Notes: generated by a model not told the origin, from the letters alone. 64,000 nt of DNA from an uncultured Tateyamaria sp. (GCA_947501275.1 CANMVD010000001.1:248001-312000); one strand, 5' to 3'; positions 43,429 to 52,518 are shown, counted from the first letter of the stretch. Program-made: numbers and translations.

Positions 43429-44694
43429 TCAGCCCTTGCCTTTCCATGGCACCAACAGGCGCTCGGCCCAACGCATCAGCATGTCGATGCCAAAGCCGAT
43501 GACACCAATCAGAATGATCCCCATGATCACGATATCGGTGTTCTGGAACTTTGAAGCGACCATGATCATCATGCCCGCGCCCTGCTCGGCAGCGACCAGT
43601 TCGGCAGCCACAACCGTCCCCCAACAGACCCCCATGGCCACGCGGGCCCCGGTAAAGATCTCCGGCAAGGAGTTTGGCACAATAACGTGCCGCATGATCT
43701 GTGCCTTGCTGGCGCCGAGGGAATAGGCTGCATGGACCTTCGAGATCTTGACCCCGCTCACGCCGGATCGGGCAGCAATGGCCATGATCCACAAGGCCGC
43801 CAGGAACAGCAGGATTATCTTGCCCGTCTCCCCAATGCCCGCCCAGATAATGACCAGCGGGATCAAGGCCAACGGTGGCACCGGGCGCATGAACTCCACG
43901 ATAGGGTCAAACCAACCCCGGAACCAGTTGGACAGGCCCATCGCGTAGCCAAGTGGAATGCCAACCAAGGCACCAAAGAAGAAGCCAACAACAACGCGGA
44001 ACAGCGAGTATCCCAGATGCTCCCACAGGGTGGATCCCCGGAAACCCGCGCTGGCAATCTCGCCGATCCGCGTTACGACAGCCTCGGGGGCAGGCAACCA
44101 GATCGGTTCCATCTGCCACCCCTTGTCGGGAATGATGTTGGGCGTGCCTTTGTCCGAGATGTTCACAACACCCCAACCCACGTCCACCGAGCCGCCGGGG
44201 GCAACTTTGGACCCGTTGATCTCGATCACCTCGGCACCATCGCTGCGACCGAGCTCATCATTGCGGTCCACGCGCAACAGGCCGGAGCGCCACATGCCAA
44301 TGGCAACAGAGTCGTTCTTGGCAAAGCCGTCACCGGGCTCTACCTCTGGGGCGTTGGTCGGCGTATCAATGGGATGCACAACCACCGTCACGGTCGCTGT
44401 GTCACGCTCATTACCGGACTGCACTGTGTACTCAAACGTCTCTGTGCCCTGAAACGGACCCGGCGCGTGCAGGAACTTGGGCAATAGGGCAGACCCCGTG
44501 AACATGCCCCACAGCAGGAAAATGGTCAGAATGGAGATAATGCTGGCTGCACGGTTGGGGGTCACAGCACTTTCATCGCCAAAGGTTACCGTCTTCAACG
44601 AACCGTAGTCCGAAATGGCCGAACGTTGGGCGATGGTCTTGACGACAAAGAAAGCGCCAATGAAAATCGCGACGTAAATCAAAAAGGGGATCAT
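43429..44694 (-). CDS. tauC: Taurine ABC transporter permease TauC with extracytoplasmic insertion
   Basis: This 421-residue protein has a BPD_transp_1 core (about 199-421; LGYSLFRVVVGFFFGALVG, EAA-loop SLGASKAQIMRHVIVPNSLP) like TauC, which is usually near 270 residues. The extra length is N-terminal. TM1 (about 2-19) and TM2 (about 49-70) are followed by about 125 residues with no helix, including TVQSGNERDTATVTVVV, a beta-rich, cadherin-like stretch, before WLPAPEAV. The insertion probably faces the periplasm and may touch TauA. Its start overlaps the tauB stop (ATGA). Confidence 0.9.
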   Translation of the reverse strand: MIPFLIYVAIFIGAFFVVKTIAQRSAISDYGSLKTVTFGDESAVTPNRAASIISILTIFLLWGMFTGSALLPKFLHAPGPFQGTETFEYTVQSGNERDTATVTVVVHPIDTPTNAPEVEPGDGFAKNDSVAIGMWRSGLLRVDRNDELGRSDGAEVIEINGSKVAPGGSVDVGWGVVNISDKGTPNIIPDKGWQMEPIWLPAPEAVVTRIGEIASAGFRGSTLWEHLGYSLFRVVVGFFFGALVGIPLGYAMGLSNWFRGWFDPIVEFMRPVPPLALIPLVIIWAGIGETGKIILLFLAALWIMAIAARSGVSGVKISKVHAAYSLGASKAQIMRHVIVPNSLPEIFTGARVAMGVCWGTVVAAELVAAEQGAGMMIMVASKFQNTDIVIMGIILIGVIGFGIDMLMRWAERLLVPWKGKG

Positions 44695-45497
44695 GTCGCT
44701 GCCTCCGTGCGGCCCATAATTTCTTCTTCCATATCCCAGATCATGCCGAGGATCTCTTCGCGCCGCACCGCGAATTCGGGATGTTTCTTGACCTCACGCA
44801 GGTCGGCGTCCACGCCCATCTCAGCAAACGGCAAACGGTATTCTTTGTGAATGCGACCGGGACGCGGCGCCATGACCAGCAACCGTTCGCCCAGCAACAG
44901 CGCCTCTTCGACCGAGTGGGTGATCAGAATGATAGTCTTGCCCGTCTCTTTCCAGAGTTTCAGCACAAGGGATTGCATCTTTTCGCGAGTCAGCGCGTCC
45001 AGCGCGCCGAGTGGTTCGTCCATCAGGATCACGTCAGGATCATTTGCCAGACAGCGGGCGAGGGCCACACGCTGCTGCATCCCGCCAGATAGCTCGTAAA
45101 CCGCCTTTTCCTTGAAGTCCTGAAGGCCGACAACATCCAGAAGGTGGTCTACTATCTCGGCCTTGTCCTTTTTCGGCATCCCCTTCATCGAAGGACCAAA
45201 GCCGACGTTTTCACGTACCGACATCCACTCGAACAACGCGCCCTGCTGAAAGACCATGCCGCGTTCGGCATCCGGTCCGTTGATCTCATGGTTGTTCAAA
45301 ATCATCTTGCCCTCGGTCGGGGCCAGAAACCCTGCCACGATATTCAGCAAGGTGGTTTTACCGCAGCCCGATGGGCCCAACACACTCAGCAATTCGCCTG
45401 CCTTTAGGTCAAGCGATACATCCTTGAGAGCCTGAACTGCGCCACCATCGGGCAGATCAAAGCGCATGGATAAGTTCTGGATTGATAGTCCGGACAT
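44691..45497 (-). CDS. tauB: Taurine ABC transporter ATP-binding protein TauB
   Basis: This 268-residue protein is an ABC ATPase: Walker A LGPSGCGKTT, Q-loop MVFQQGALFEWMSV, signature YELSGGMQQRVALARCLAND, Walker B VILMDEP and switch His ITHSVEEA are all intact. It is of the nitrate/sulfonate/taurine subgroup. The ATG at 45497 is chosen; the frame runs to 45572. It is separated from tauA by a hairpin and coupled to tauC by a 4-base overlap. Confidence 0.95.
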   Translation of the reverse strand: MSGLSIQNLSMRFDLPDGGAVQALKDVSLDLKAGELLSVLGPSGCGKTTLLNIVAGFLAPTEGKMILNNHEINGPDAERGMVFQQGALFEWMSVRENVGFGPSMKGMPKKDKAEIVDHLLDVVGLQDFKEKAVYELSGGMQQRVALARCLANDPDVILMDEPLGALDALTREKMQSLVLKLWKETGKTIILITHSVEEALLLGERLLVMAPRPGRIHKEYRLPFAEMGVDADLREVKKHPEFAVRREEILGMIWDMEEEIMGRTEAAT

Positions 45498-45572
45498 TGG
45501 GTCCCCACCTGTCACTGAAGTGCTGTTGTCGCACTTTGCCAGACGGGGATCAGCCCGCCTTTGGTTGTGCAA

Positions 45573-45605
45573 AAGGGGCCCAGGTATACGAAACCCGGGC
45601 CCCTT
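45573..45605 (-). terminator. Intraoperon hairpin between tauA and tauB
   Basis: AAGGGGCCC (45573-45581) pairs perfectly with GGGCCCCTT (45597-45605). Read on the minus strand, TTTTG follows. Partial termination here would give more TauA than TauBC. Confidence 0.65.
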
Positions 45606-45617
45606 CAGCGTTTGGTC

Positions 45618-46625
45618 TTACTTGGCAGCAGCCAAAGGCGCTGTGTTTACAGTGCCGTCATAGCTGTCCAGAGCGCCATCGATGGAGCCGGACGCCACAA
45701 ACACGTCTGCAACACCCTTCATGAAGGTCGCCGCTGTGCCACCGAGCCATGCCTCGCTCAGCTGCTCGTCAATGGAGGGGAATTTGAAACCGGCCAGCGT
45801 TTCGGCTGTCGCGTCTTCGTCCATACCCGCATCTTTGGCGATCACTGGCAGCATTTTGGCGTGGTTGGCTTCATCCGCCCACATCGCGTTTGCAGCCGCC
45901 GTCACCGACAGGAACTGTGACAGCAGTTCGCCTTCTTCGGCAATGAAGTTCGCTGGCGCTGTCGTGGCGTCAAACACCAGAATGCCCAGCGCTTCTTTTT
46001 CCGCACCTGTCAGCAGTACGTTGCCGGACTCCTTCATGCGGCGAAGCGCACCACCCCAGCCGCAAGCCATGTCGACAGCGCCTTGTGCCAGCGCCGCCGC
46101 GCCTTCCGCAGGAGCCATGTCCACAACGTCAAGGCCACCCACGTCCACACCGAAGTGGTTCATCTGGCTCAGGAAGCCGTAATGCGCAGCTGTACCAAGT
46201 GGCACAGCAACTTTCTTGCCAGCCAGTTCAGCCGCGGACTCTTTGTCGATTTCCAGACCGGAGGCAACAACGCAGTTGTCGTTCTCGGAATAGGACACAG
46301 CGACGTCAACGATCTGGATGTCCTGACCGGCAGACGCGGCCACAACGAAAGGTGGAACACCTTGGGACACCGAAATCTGCACGTCGCCCGACGCCATGGC
46401 TGCCGACATTGCCGTGCCTGTGTCAAAGCTCACCCAGTTGATCTTGGTGCCGCCCATCGCTTCTTCGTACATGCCAGTTTCTTTGGCGAACTGGAATGGC
46501 ATGGGCCACTCAAGGAAATAGGCAACTGTGATTTCACCACCGTGACCGGCGGCCGTGGCAGCATTTGCACCGGCCAGCATGGCTGTCGCAGCAACTGCAC
46601 CCATCAGCTTGGATTTAAAAGTCAT
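45618..46625 (-). CDS. tauA: Taurine ABC transporter substrate-binding protein TauA
   Basis: This 335-residue protein has a signal peptide (MGAVAATAMLAGANAATAA) and the NMT1/TauA fold with ITVAYFLEWPMPFQFA, NWVSFDTGTAMSAAMASGDV, SQGVPPFVVAAS, AVPLGTAAHYGF and DMAPAEGAAALAQGAVD. It is the taurine-binding component of TauABC, transcribed divergently from tpa. The start at 46625 follows GGGAG. A very similar paralogue lies at 39859. Confidence 0.93.
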   Translation of the reverse strand: MTFKSKLMGAVAATAMLAGANAATAAGHGGEITVAYFLEWPMPFQFAKETGMYEEAMGGTKINWVSFDTGTAMSAAMASGDVQISVSQGVPPFVVAASAGQDIQIVDVAVSYSENDNCVVASGLEIDKESAAELAGKKVAVPLGTAAHYGFLSQMNHFGVDVGGLDVVDMAPAEGAAALAQGAVDMACGWGGALRRMKESGNVLLTGAEKEALGILVFDATTAPANFIAEEGELLSQFLSVTAAANAMWADEANHAKMLPVIAKDAGMDEDATAETLAGFKFPSIDEQLSEAWLGGTAATFMKGVADVFVASGSIDGALDSYDGTVNTAPLAAAK

Positions 46626-46782
46626 CTTATTACTCCCGTGTTTTATGGAACCGCTTTGGGTCCATAGTAGGCTGTGTTCGGACGGTTGCCCGTCTCTGTT
46701 GGGCCGCACGTAATGCGGCGCTGGCGTGATCCGAGCCGATAAAGTCGGCGACTTCAACGATTAATCCAAGAAACTTACACAA

Positions 46783-46811
46783 TTCATCGTGCATAAATCG
46801 GCACTGTCAAT
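46783..46811 (-). promoter_or_regulatory. Candidate sigma-70 promoter for tauA
   Basis: On the minus strand a consensus TTGACA (46811-46806) and ATGAAT (46788-46783) are 17 bases apart, about 158 bases upstream of tauA. Confidence 0.45.
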
Positions 46812-46892
46812 TTTTGAAAACCTGCCCAGAGTCCTGAAAACATGACCATTTCGCGGGCTCCGGCCCCGGAATCGCCGTCAAAGCGTACAAAT

Positions 46893-46925
46893 CTGGCTTT
46901 ACTTACACCCTCAAACTGGCCCTAC
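46893..46925 (+). promoter_or_regulatory. Candidate TauR direct-repeat operator upstream of tpa
   Basis: CTGGCTTTAC (46893-46902) and CTGGCCCTAC (46916-46925) are direct repeats 23 bases apart, about 100 bases before tpa and also upstream of tauA. They resemble the CTGGACYTAA-type repeats I recall for Rhodobacter TauR, and the pair before tauR here. Confidence 0.45.
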
Positions 46926-47020
46926 TGTTGTGATCAGATTCTCAGCGATTAAAGGCGTCAGCACGCAATGTGGTCCTGAATTCAGCGGACCTGCGTTTCA
47001 CAACGAAAAAGGTCAAGCAC

Positions 47021-48415
47021 ATGGACGGAACGTTCTCGGATAACGATATCAGCCGCGTAGTCGAAGCAGACCGCGCAAATGTTTGGCATCATCTGATCCA
47101 GCATCAACCCTTCTTTACCGGCGCTGATCCCAAGATCATCATCGAAGGCAAGGGCCTGCGCGTCTGGGATCAGAAGGGAATCGAACACATTGATGCCGTG
47201 TCAGGCGGAGTCTGGACGGTCAATGTCGGTTATGGCCGCGAAACCATGGGCGATGCCGTACGCGACGCAATCGTCAAGATGAACTTCTTTGGCGGCACGG
47301 TGGGTTCCGTCCCCGGTGCGCTGTTCGCAGAAAAGCTGTTGACCAAGATGCCGGGCCTTGATCGCGTCTATTATGCCAACTCCGGCTCTGAGGCGAACGA
47401 AAAAGCCTTCAAGATGGTGCGCCAGATTGCGCACAAGAAATACGGTGGCAAAAAGCACAAGATCCTCTACCGCGACCGCGACTATCACGGCACAACCATT
47501 GCCTGCCTGTCTGCGGGTGGTCAGGACGAGCGCAACGCGCAATACGGGCCCTACACACCCGGTTTTGTGCGCGTGCCCCACTGTCTTGAGTACCGCAAGC
47601 ACGAGCAGGACGGCGCGCCCGAACAGAACTACGGCGAATGGGCCGCCAACCAGATCGAAGAGATCATCCTGCGCGAAGGCCCCGACACAGTGGGTGCCCT
47701 CTGCCTCGAACCTGTCACTGCTGGTGGCGGCGTGATCGAAGCCCCCGACGGCTATTGGCCCCGCGTGCAAGAGATCTGCAAAAAGTACGACATCCTGCTG
47801 CATATCGATGAAGTGGTCTGTGGCGTCGGCCGCACCGGCACCTGGTTTGGCTACCAGCATTACGGCATCCAGCCTGACATGGTGACAATGGCCAAGGGCG
47901 TAGCGTCTGGCTATGCGGCGATCTCGTGCCTTGCGACCACAAACGAAGTGTTCGACATGTTCAAGGACGACACATCGGATCACCTCAACTATTTCCGTGA
48001 CATCTCGACATTTGGCGGCTGCACGGCAGGCCCCGCGGCGGCCCTGGAAAACATGCGGATCATCGAAGACGAGGATCTGTTGGGCAACACCGTTGCCATG
48101 GGCAACTACATGCTCGAAAAGCTGGAAGAGCTGAAAGACAAGCACACCATTATCGGTGACGTGCGCGGCAAGGGTCTGTTCCTTGGGGCAGAACTGGTGT
48201 CCGACCGCGTCACACGCGAACCGGCGGATGAAAAGATGGTGCAGGCCGTTGTGGGCGACTGCATGAAGCAGGCCGTGATCATCGGCGCGACCAACCGCTC
48301 GCTGCCGGGCAAGAACAACACCCTGTGCTTCTCGCCAGCGCTGATCGCCACCAAAGACGACATCGATCAGATCTGCGCGGCTGTCGACGGCGCTCTGGGC
48401 CGAGTATTCGGTTAA
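47021..48415 (+). CDS. tpa: Taurine--pyruvate aminotransferase
   Basis: This 464-residue protein is a class III (omega) aminotransferase. VSGGVWTVNVGYG, YYANSGSEANEKAFKMVRQI, LLHIDEVVCGVGRTG with the cofactor Asp and VTMAKGVASGYAAISC with the PLP Lys are all present. Context with tauR-xsc identifies it as Tpa, which turns taurine plus pyruvate into sulfoacetaldehyde plus alanine. No alanine dehydrogenase is nearby to recycle alanine. The ATG at 47021 follows AAAAAGG. A clear terminator follows. Confidence 0.95.
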   Translation: MDGTFSDNDISRVVEADRANVWHHLIQHQPFFTGADPKIIIEGKGLRVWDQKGIEHIDAVSGGVWTVNVGYGRETMGDAVRDAIVKMNFFGGTVGSVPGALFAEKLLTKMPGLDRVYYANSGSEANEKAFKMVRQIAHKKYGGKKHKILYRDRDYHGTTIACLSAGGQDERNAQYGPYTPGFVRVPHCLEYRKHEQDGAPEQNYGEWAANQIEEIILREGPDTVGALCLEPVTAGGGVIEAPDGYWPRVQEICKKYDILLHIDEVVCGVGRTGTWFGYQHYGIQPDMVTMAKGVASGYAAISCLATTNEVFDMFKDDTSDHLNYFRDISTFGGCTAGPAAALENMRIIEDEDLLGNTVAMGNYMLEKLEELKDKHTIIGDVRGKGLFLGAELVSDRVTREPADEKMVQAVVGDCMKQAVIIGATNRSLPGKNNTLCFSPALIATKDDIDQICAAVDGALGRVFG

Positions 48416-48446
48416 ACCGCTCCGACGAGACATCTAGTGAAACCAG

Positions 48447-48474
48447 AAGGGCGCGCTGTTGGCGCGCCTTTTTT
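48447..48474 (+). terminator. Rho-independent terminator of tpa
   Basis: AAGGGCGCGC (48447-48456) pairs with GCGCGCCTTT (48462-48471), with T's continuing to 48474. It starts 31 bases after the stop. Confidence 0.85.
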
Positions 48475-49081
48475 GGTTTCAAATGCGCACGGGCGCTTTC
48501 AGACCCACTGATCGGAAACGCCGCAGTCCGCCATTCGCATTCCGCGATATGGCCCGACACTTGGGACGCGCCCGGCAACCGAAATTCAACAAAGGGCCCT
48601 GCTCGCTGTCTTCGGACAGATTAGACATCGGGTAGTTTGCGCACAGGGAGTGCAAAACGATCGTCGACACTGTCGCAAAAGTCGCTTGTATCACCACCAT
48701 CGCAACATTGACCGAACACTTCATTGCCGAGACCAACCCGCACGCAGTTCTGAGCAACTGCAAAACGCCGGTCGCCAGTCTCGCCTTCTTGTCATGTCCA
48801 TAGTCGAACCATGCCTTGGCTTTTTGCTGCTTGTCGGTACGAACACATATGAGATCGATGTTGCTGCAGACTTCGACCGTTGCGTGCATGCTTGCAGTCA
48901 GTCGTACGTTCGAGCGGATTTTCGACACAGAGTGCCGCGTGTCGGACGTCAAAGACCTTAGTTTCTTCTGACTAGACAGAAATGACTTGTCGAGCACTCG
49001 GATTATTGATACGTTTGATCTCAATAATTGACAGGTAGTGCCATTACCGCGCAAACGCCTGCGACACAGTTTCACTTCTGC
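48475..49081. other. Long non-coding-looking gap between tpa and tauR
   Basis: About 600 bases with no recognisable gene. One minus-strand frame is open for 198 codons (48479-49075), but its composition (Cys, Arg and Ser-rich, no domain) and lack of a ribosome site argue against coding. Confidence 0.5.
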
Positions 49082-49113
49082 ATAATACCAGATTGCGCCC
49101 TGATTAGGTCCAG
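49082..49113 (-). promoter_or_regulatory. Candidate TauR direct-repeat operator before tauR
   Basis: On the minus strand CTGGACCTAA (49113-49104) and CTGGTATTAT (49091-49082) are spaced by 22 bases, two helical turns. The first matches the known TauR half-site form. It lies 14-46 bases before tauR, which fits autoregulation. Confidence 0.5.
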
Positions 49114-49127
49114 TTTATAGCGACCTC

Positions 49128-50642
49128 ATGGCTCTACCCGTCGAAACTTTCTTTTTGCAGCCCAATCATCAGGGCACCCTGCAAAGCCAGGTACAGCAGA
49201 TGATCGCACATGGCATTTTGTCAGGCCGCTTCGCTGCCGGGGAAAAACTGCCATCGACGCGCAAATTGGCGACCCACCTTGGCATTAGCCGTATCACCGT
49301 AACCCTCGCATACACTGAACTTGTCGCGTCCGACTACCTGACAGCGCGCGGGCGGTCGGGCTATTACGTGTCCGAGAATGCGCCAGTGCCGCCGATCTAC
49401 CAGCCACAACCAGCCTCCGGGGACGGCGTCGATTGGACCCGCGCCATCGGCCAGCGGTTTTCTGGCGCTACCGGGCTCAGCAAGCCCCAGGATTGGGCGC
49501 GTTTTCGCTACCCGTTCATCTACGGACAGACGGACCCGCAATTGTTCGATCATGCCAACTGGAGGCAATGCGCCTTGCAGGCTTTGGGCCAGCGCGATTT
49601 TGCGGCGTTGACGTCAGACTATTTTGACCGCGACGACCCGCAATTGATCGAGTTCATTCAGCGCAACACTCTGCCCCGCCGCGGCATCGCCGCGAGTGCA
49701 GATCAAATCCTGATCACGCTTGGGGCGCAGAACGCCTTGTGGCTGGCCGCGCAAGTCTTGCTGACCCAGCGGCGCACGGCGGCGTTCGAGGACCCGTGCT
49801 ATCCCGCCTTGCGCGAAGTTTTAACGCAGTCCCGGTGCCATATGGCCCCTGTGCGCGTCGATCGTGGCGGTTTGCCGCCCGACTCCATCCCGCCGGAAGC
49901 GGATGTGATTTTCACCACGCCAAGCCATCAATGCCCGACCACAGCGACGATGCCCATGGCGCGCCGACAAGAGCTTTTGGACCGCGCCCGTGATCTCGAC
50001 GCGCTGATCGTCGAGGATGATTACGAGTTCGAGATGTCCTTTCTTGAACCCCCGTCGCCTGCGCTCAAGTCTATGGATGTGGATGGGCGGGTGATCTATG
50101 TGGGCAGCTTCTCCAAATCACTGTTTCCAGGGCTGCGGCTGGGCTACCTGGTCGGCTCCGAACCCTTTGTGCGCGAAGCGCGCGCCTTGCGGACCTCTGT
50201 GCTGCGCCATCCGCCCGGACACGTTCAGCGCACTGCTGCGTATTTCCTGTCGATGGGGCATTACGATGCGCAGATCCGCAAAATGAGTGCGGCTCTGTGC
50301 ACACGGCGCAATGCGATGCAGGCGGCCATTGATACGTACGAACTGGATATTGCCGGGATGGGCGCATTTGGCGGCTCGTCCTACTGGATGCGCGCGCCTC
50401 GGGATGTGGACGCGACCGCTCTGGCCGAGCGTCTGCGCGCCCACAGTGTGTTGATAGAACCGGGAGATGCATTCTTTTCCGGAGAGGACAGACCGCGCAA
50501 TTATTACCGCCTTGGCTACTCCTCCATCCCGAGCGAACGGATCGGAGAGGGAATTCGCCACATCGCGGAAACACTGGAGCAGTCGTCTGGACTTAAATCA
50601 CAAAACAAACTGGCCCTAACGCCAAGTCATCTACCCCTCTAA
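49128..50642 (+). CDS. tauR: MocR-type taurine regulator TauR
   Basis: This 504-residue protein joins a GntR winged helix (about 10-80; MIAHGILSGRFAAGEKLPST, HLGISRITVTLAYTELVASD) to an aminotransferase fold-type I domain with VEDDYEFEMSF and the PLP lysine in VGSFSKSLFPGLRLGYL. TauR in Rhodobacter activates taurine genes and needs taurine and PLP. Its place between tpa and xsc supports the name. The frame starts at ATG 49128. Confidence 0.93.
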   Translation: MALPVETFFLQPNHQGTLQSQVQQMIAHGILSGRFAAGEKLPSTRKLATHLGISRITVTLAYTELVASDYLTARGRSGYYVSENAPVPPIYQPQPASGDGVDWTRAIGQRFSGATGLSKPQDWARFRYPFIYGQTDPQLFDHANWRQCALQALGQRDFAALTSDYFDRDDPQLIEFIQRNTLPRRGIAASADQILITLGAQNALWLAAQVLLTQRRTAAFEDPCYPALREVLTQSRCHMAPVRVDRGGLPPDSIPPEADVIFTTPSHQCPTTATMPMARRQELLDRARDLDALIVEDDYEFEMSFLEPPSPALKSMDVDGRVIYVGSFSKSLFPGLRLGYLVGSEPFVREARALRTSVLRHPPGHVQRTAAYFLSMGHYDAQIRKMSAALCTRRNAMQAAIDTYELDIAGMGAFGGSSYWMRAPRDVDATALAERLRAHSVLIEPGDAFFSGEDRPRNYYRLGYSSIPSERIGEGIRHIAETLEQSSGLKSQNKLALTPSHLPL

Positions 50643-50696
50643 CTTCACGTCAATGTCTGTCCGGGCGATTCGTCGCCCCAATCCGGAGTGCCCTCA

Positions 50697-52478
50697 ATGA
50701 AAATGACCACCGAAGAAGCTTTCGTAAAAACGCTACAGATGCACGGCATCGACAACGCGTTCGGAATCATCGGCTCTGCCATGATGCCAATTTCTGACAT
50801 CTTCCCCGATGCAGGCATCAAGTTCTGGGACTGCGCCCACGAAACATCCGGCGGCATGATGGCAGACGGCTTTACGCGCGCCACTGGCAAGATGTGCATG
50901 ATGATCGCGCAGAACGGCCCAGGCATTACGAATTTTGTGACGGCTGTAAAAACCGCATACTGGAACCACACGCCGGTGCTTTTGGTGACCCCGCAGGCCG
51001 CAAACAAGACCATCGGTCAGGGCGGTTTCCAGGAAATGGAACAAATGAACCTGTTTGCCGACTGCGTCGCCTATCAGGAAGAGGTCCGCGATCCATCGCG
51101 TATCGCCGAGACCCTGAACCGCGTGATCATGCAAGCCAAGCGCGCCTCGGCACCTGCGCAGATCAACGTACCACGCGACTTCTGGACGCAAGTCATCGAC
51201 ATCGACCTGCCCGTCATCGTGGACTTCGAACTGCCACAAGGCGGTGACACTGCCGTGGCCGAAGCCGCCAAAATGCTGAGCGAAGCGAAATTTCCCGTCA
51301 TTCTGAACGGTGCAGGTGCTGTCCTGTCCGCTGGCGGTATCGAAGCATCCCGTGTTCTGGCCGAGAAACTCGACGCGCCTGTCTGCGTGGGCTACCAGCA
51401 CAACGACGCCTTCCCCGGCAATCACCCGCTGTTTGCAGGCCCACTGGGCTACAATGGCTCCAAAGCAGGCATGCAGCTGATCAACCAAGCGGATGTGGTT
51501 TTGTGCCTCGGCACGCGCCTTAACCCGTTCTCGACCCTGCCCGGCTACGGCATTGATTATTGGCCTACAGACGCCAAAATCATCCAAGTCGATCTGAACC
51601 CTGACCGTATCGGCCTGACCAAAAAGGTTACCGTGGGCATCGTGGGCGATGCGGCCAAAGTGGCCAAAGGCATTACAGCCCAACTGGCGGACGACGCAGG
51701 CGACACCAACCGCGCTGAACGCAAGAACATCATCGCCACAACAAAGTCGGCGTGGGCACAAGAATTGACGTCCATGACAGAAGAGGCCGACGATCCCGGT
51801 ACCAACTGGAATGAACGCGCCCGCGCAGCCAAACCGGATTGGATGGCCCCTCGTATGGCGTGGCGTGCGATCCAAGCAGCCTTGCCCGTCGAAGCTATCA
51901 TCTCGTCCGACATCGGCAACAACTGCGCTATCGGCAATGCCTATCCGTCCTTCAACGAAAGCCGCAAGTATCTGGCCCCCGGCCTGTTTGGCCCCTGTGG
52001 CTACGGCCTGCCGTCGATTGTTGGCGCGAAAATCGGTAAGCCTGATGTACCCGTTGTTGGGTTCGCAGGTGACGGCGCGTTCGGCATCTCGGTCAACGAA
52101 CTGACGGCCATCGGGCGCGGCGAGTGGCCTGCGATCACGCAGATCGTCTTCCGCAACTATCAGTGGGGCGCGGAAAAGCGGAACTCGACACTTTGGTTCG
52201 ACGACAACTTTGTCGGAACCGAGCTGGACGAGGGCGTATCCTATGCGGGCATCGCCAACGCTTGTGGTCTGAAAGGCGTCGTTGCGCGCACTCAGGAAGA
52301 ACTGACCGAAGCCCTGGCCCAAGCGATCAAGGACCAGATGGAGAACGGCATCACGACGCTGATCGAAGCCATGATCAACCAGGAACTGGGTGATCCGTTC
52401 CGTCGCGACGCGATGAAGAAGCCCGTCCAAGTGGCCGGCATCTCCAAAGACGATATGCGCACCCAAAAGGTCGGTTAA
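50697..52478 (+). CDS. xsc: Sulfoacetaldehyde acetyltransferase
   Basis: This 593-residue protein is a ThDP enzyme. TTEEAFVKTLQMHGIDNAFG opens it, ISDIFPDAGIKFWDCAHETS carries the cofactor-activating Glu, and the ThDP/Mg site is VGFAGDGAFGISVNELTAIG to IVFRNYQWGAEKRN. Xsc turns sulfoacetaldehyde plus phosphate into acetyl phosphate plus sulfite, the C-S bond cleavage. The ATG at 50697 follows CGGAG. It lies 54 bases after tauR; a hairpin separates it from pta. Confidence 0.97.
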   Translation: MKMTTEEAFVKTLQMHGIDNAFGIIGSAMMPISDIFPDAGIKFWDCAHETSGGMMADGFTRATGKMCMMIAQNGPGITNFVTAVKTAYWNHTPVLLVTPQAANKTIGQGGFQEMEQMNLFADCVAYQEEVRDPSRIAETLNRVIMQAKRASAPAQINVPRDFWTQVIDIDLPVIVDFELPQGGDTAVAEAAKMLSEAKFPVILNGAGAVLSAGGIEASRVLAEKLDAPVCVGYQHNDAFPGNHPLFAGPLGYNGSKAGMQLINQADVVLCLGTRLNPFSTLPGYGIDYWPTDAKIIQVDLNPDRIGLTKKVTVGIVGDAAKVAKGITAQLADDAGDTNRAERKNIIATTKSAWAQELTSMTEEADDPGTNWNERARAAKPDWMAPRMAWRAIQAALPVEAIISSDIGNNCAIGNAYPSFNESRKYLAPGLFGPCGYGLPSIVGAKIGKPDVPVVGFAGDGAFGISVNELTAIGRGEWPAITQIVFRNYQWGAEKRNSTLWFDDNFVGTELDEGVSYAGIANACGLKGVVARTQEELTEALAQAIKDQMENGITTLIEAMINQELGDPFRRDAMKKPVQVAGISKDDMRTQKVG

Positions 52479-52492
52479 TCTGCTAAGACCAT

Positions 52493-52518
52493 GGGGCGGG
52501 CAAACACCCGCCCCTTTT
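52493..52518 (+). terminator. Hairpin with T-run between xsc and pta
   Basis: GGGGCGGG (52493-52500) and CCCGCCCC (52507-52514) pair perfectly around CAAACA and are followed by TTTT. Partial termination would lower pta-ackA-soe output relative to xsc. Confidence 0.8.

Larger units (their letters stand above)
46626..47020. promoter_or_regulatory. Divergent tauA-tpa regulatory region
   Basis: This 395-base gap holds no gene. It contains the candidate tauA promoter, the CTGG direct repeats and the AAGG ribosome site of tpa. Shared control by TauR is likely from position. Confidence 0.6.

Noticed and set aside
47201-48433. 410-codon minus-strand frame
   Set aside because: Antisense to tpa; His/Val-rich mirror composition.
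48479-49075. 198-codon open frame on the minus strand between tpa and tauR
   Set aside because: No ribosome site, no domain, Cys/Arg/Ser-rich shuffled composition; looks like chance openness in GC-rich DNA.
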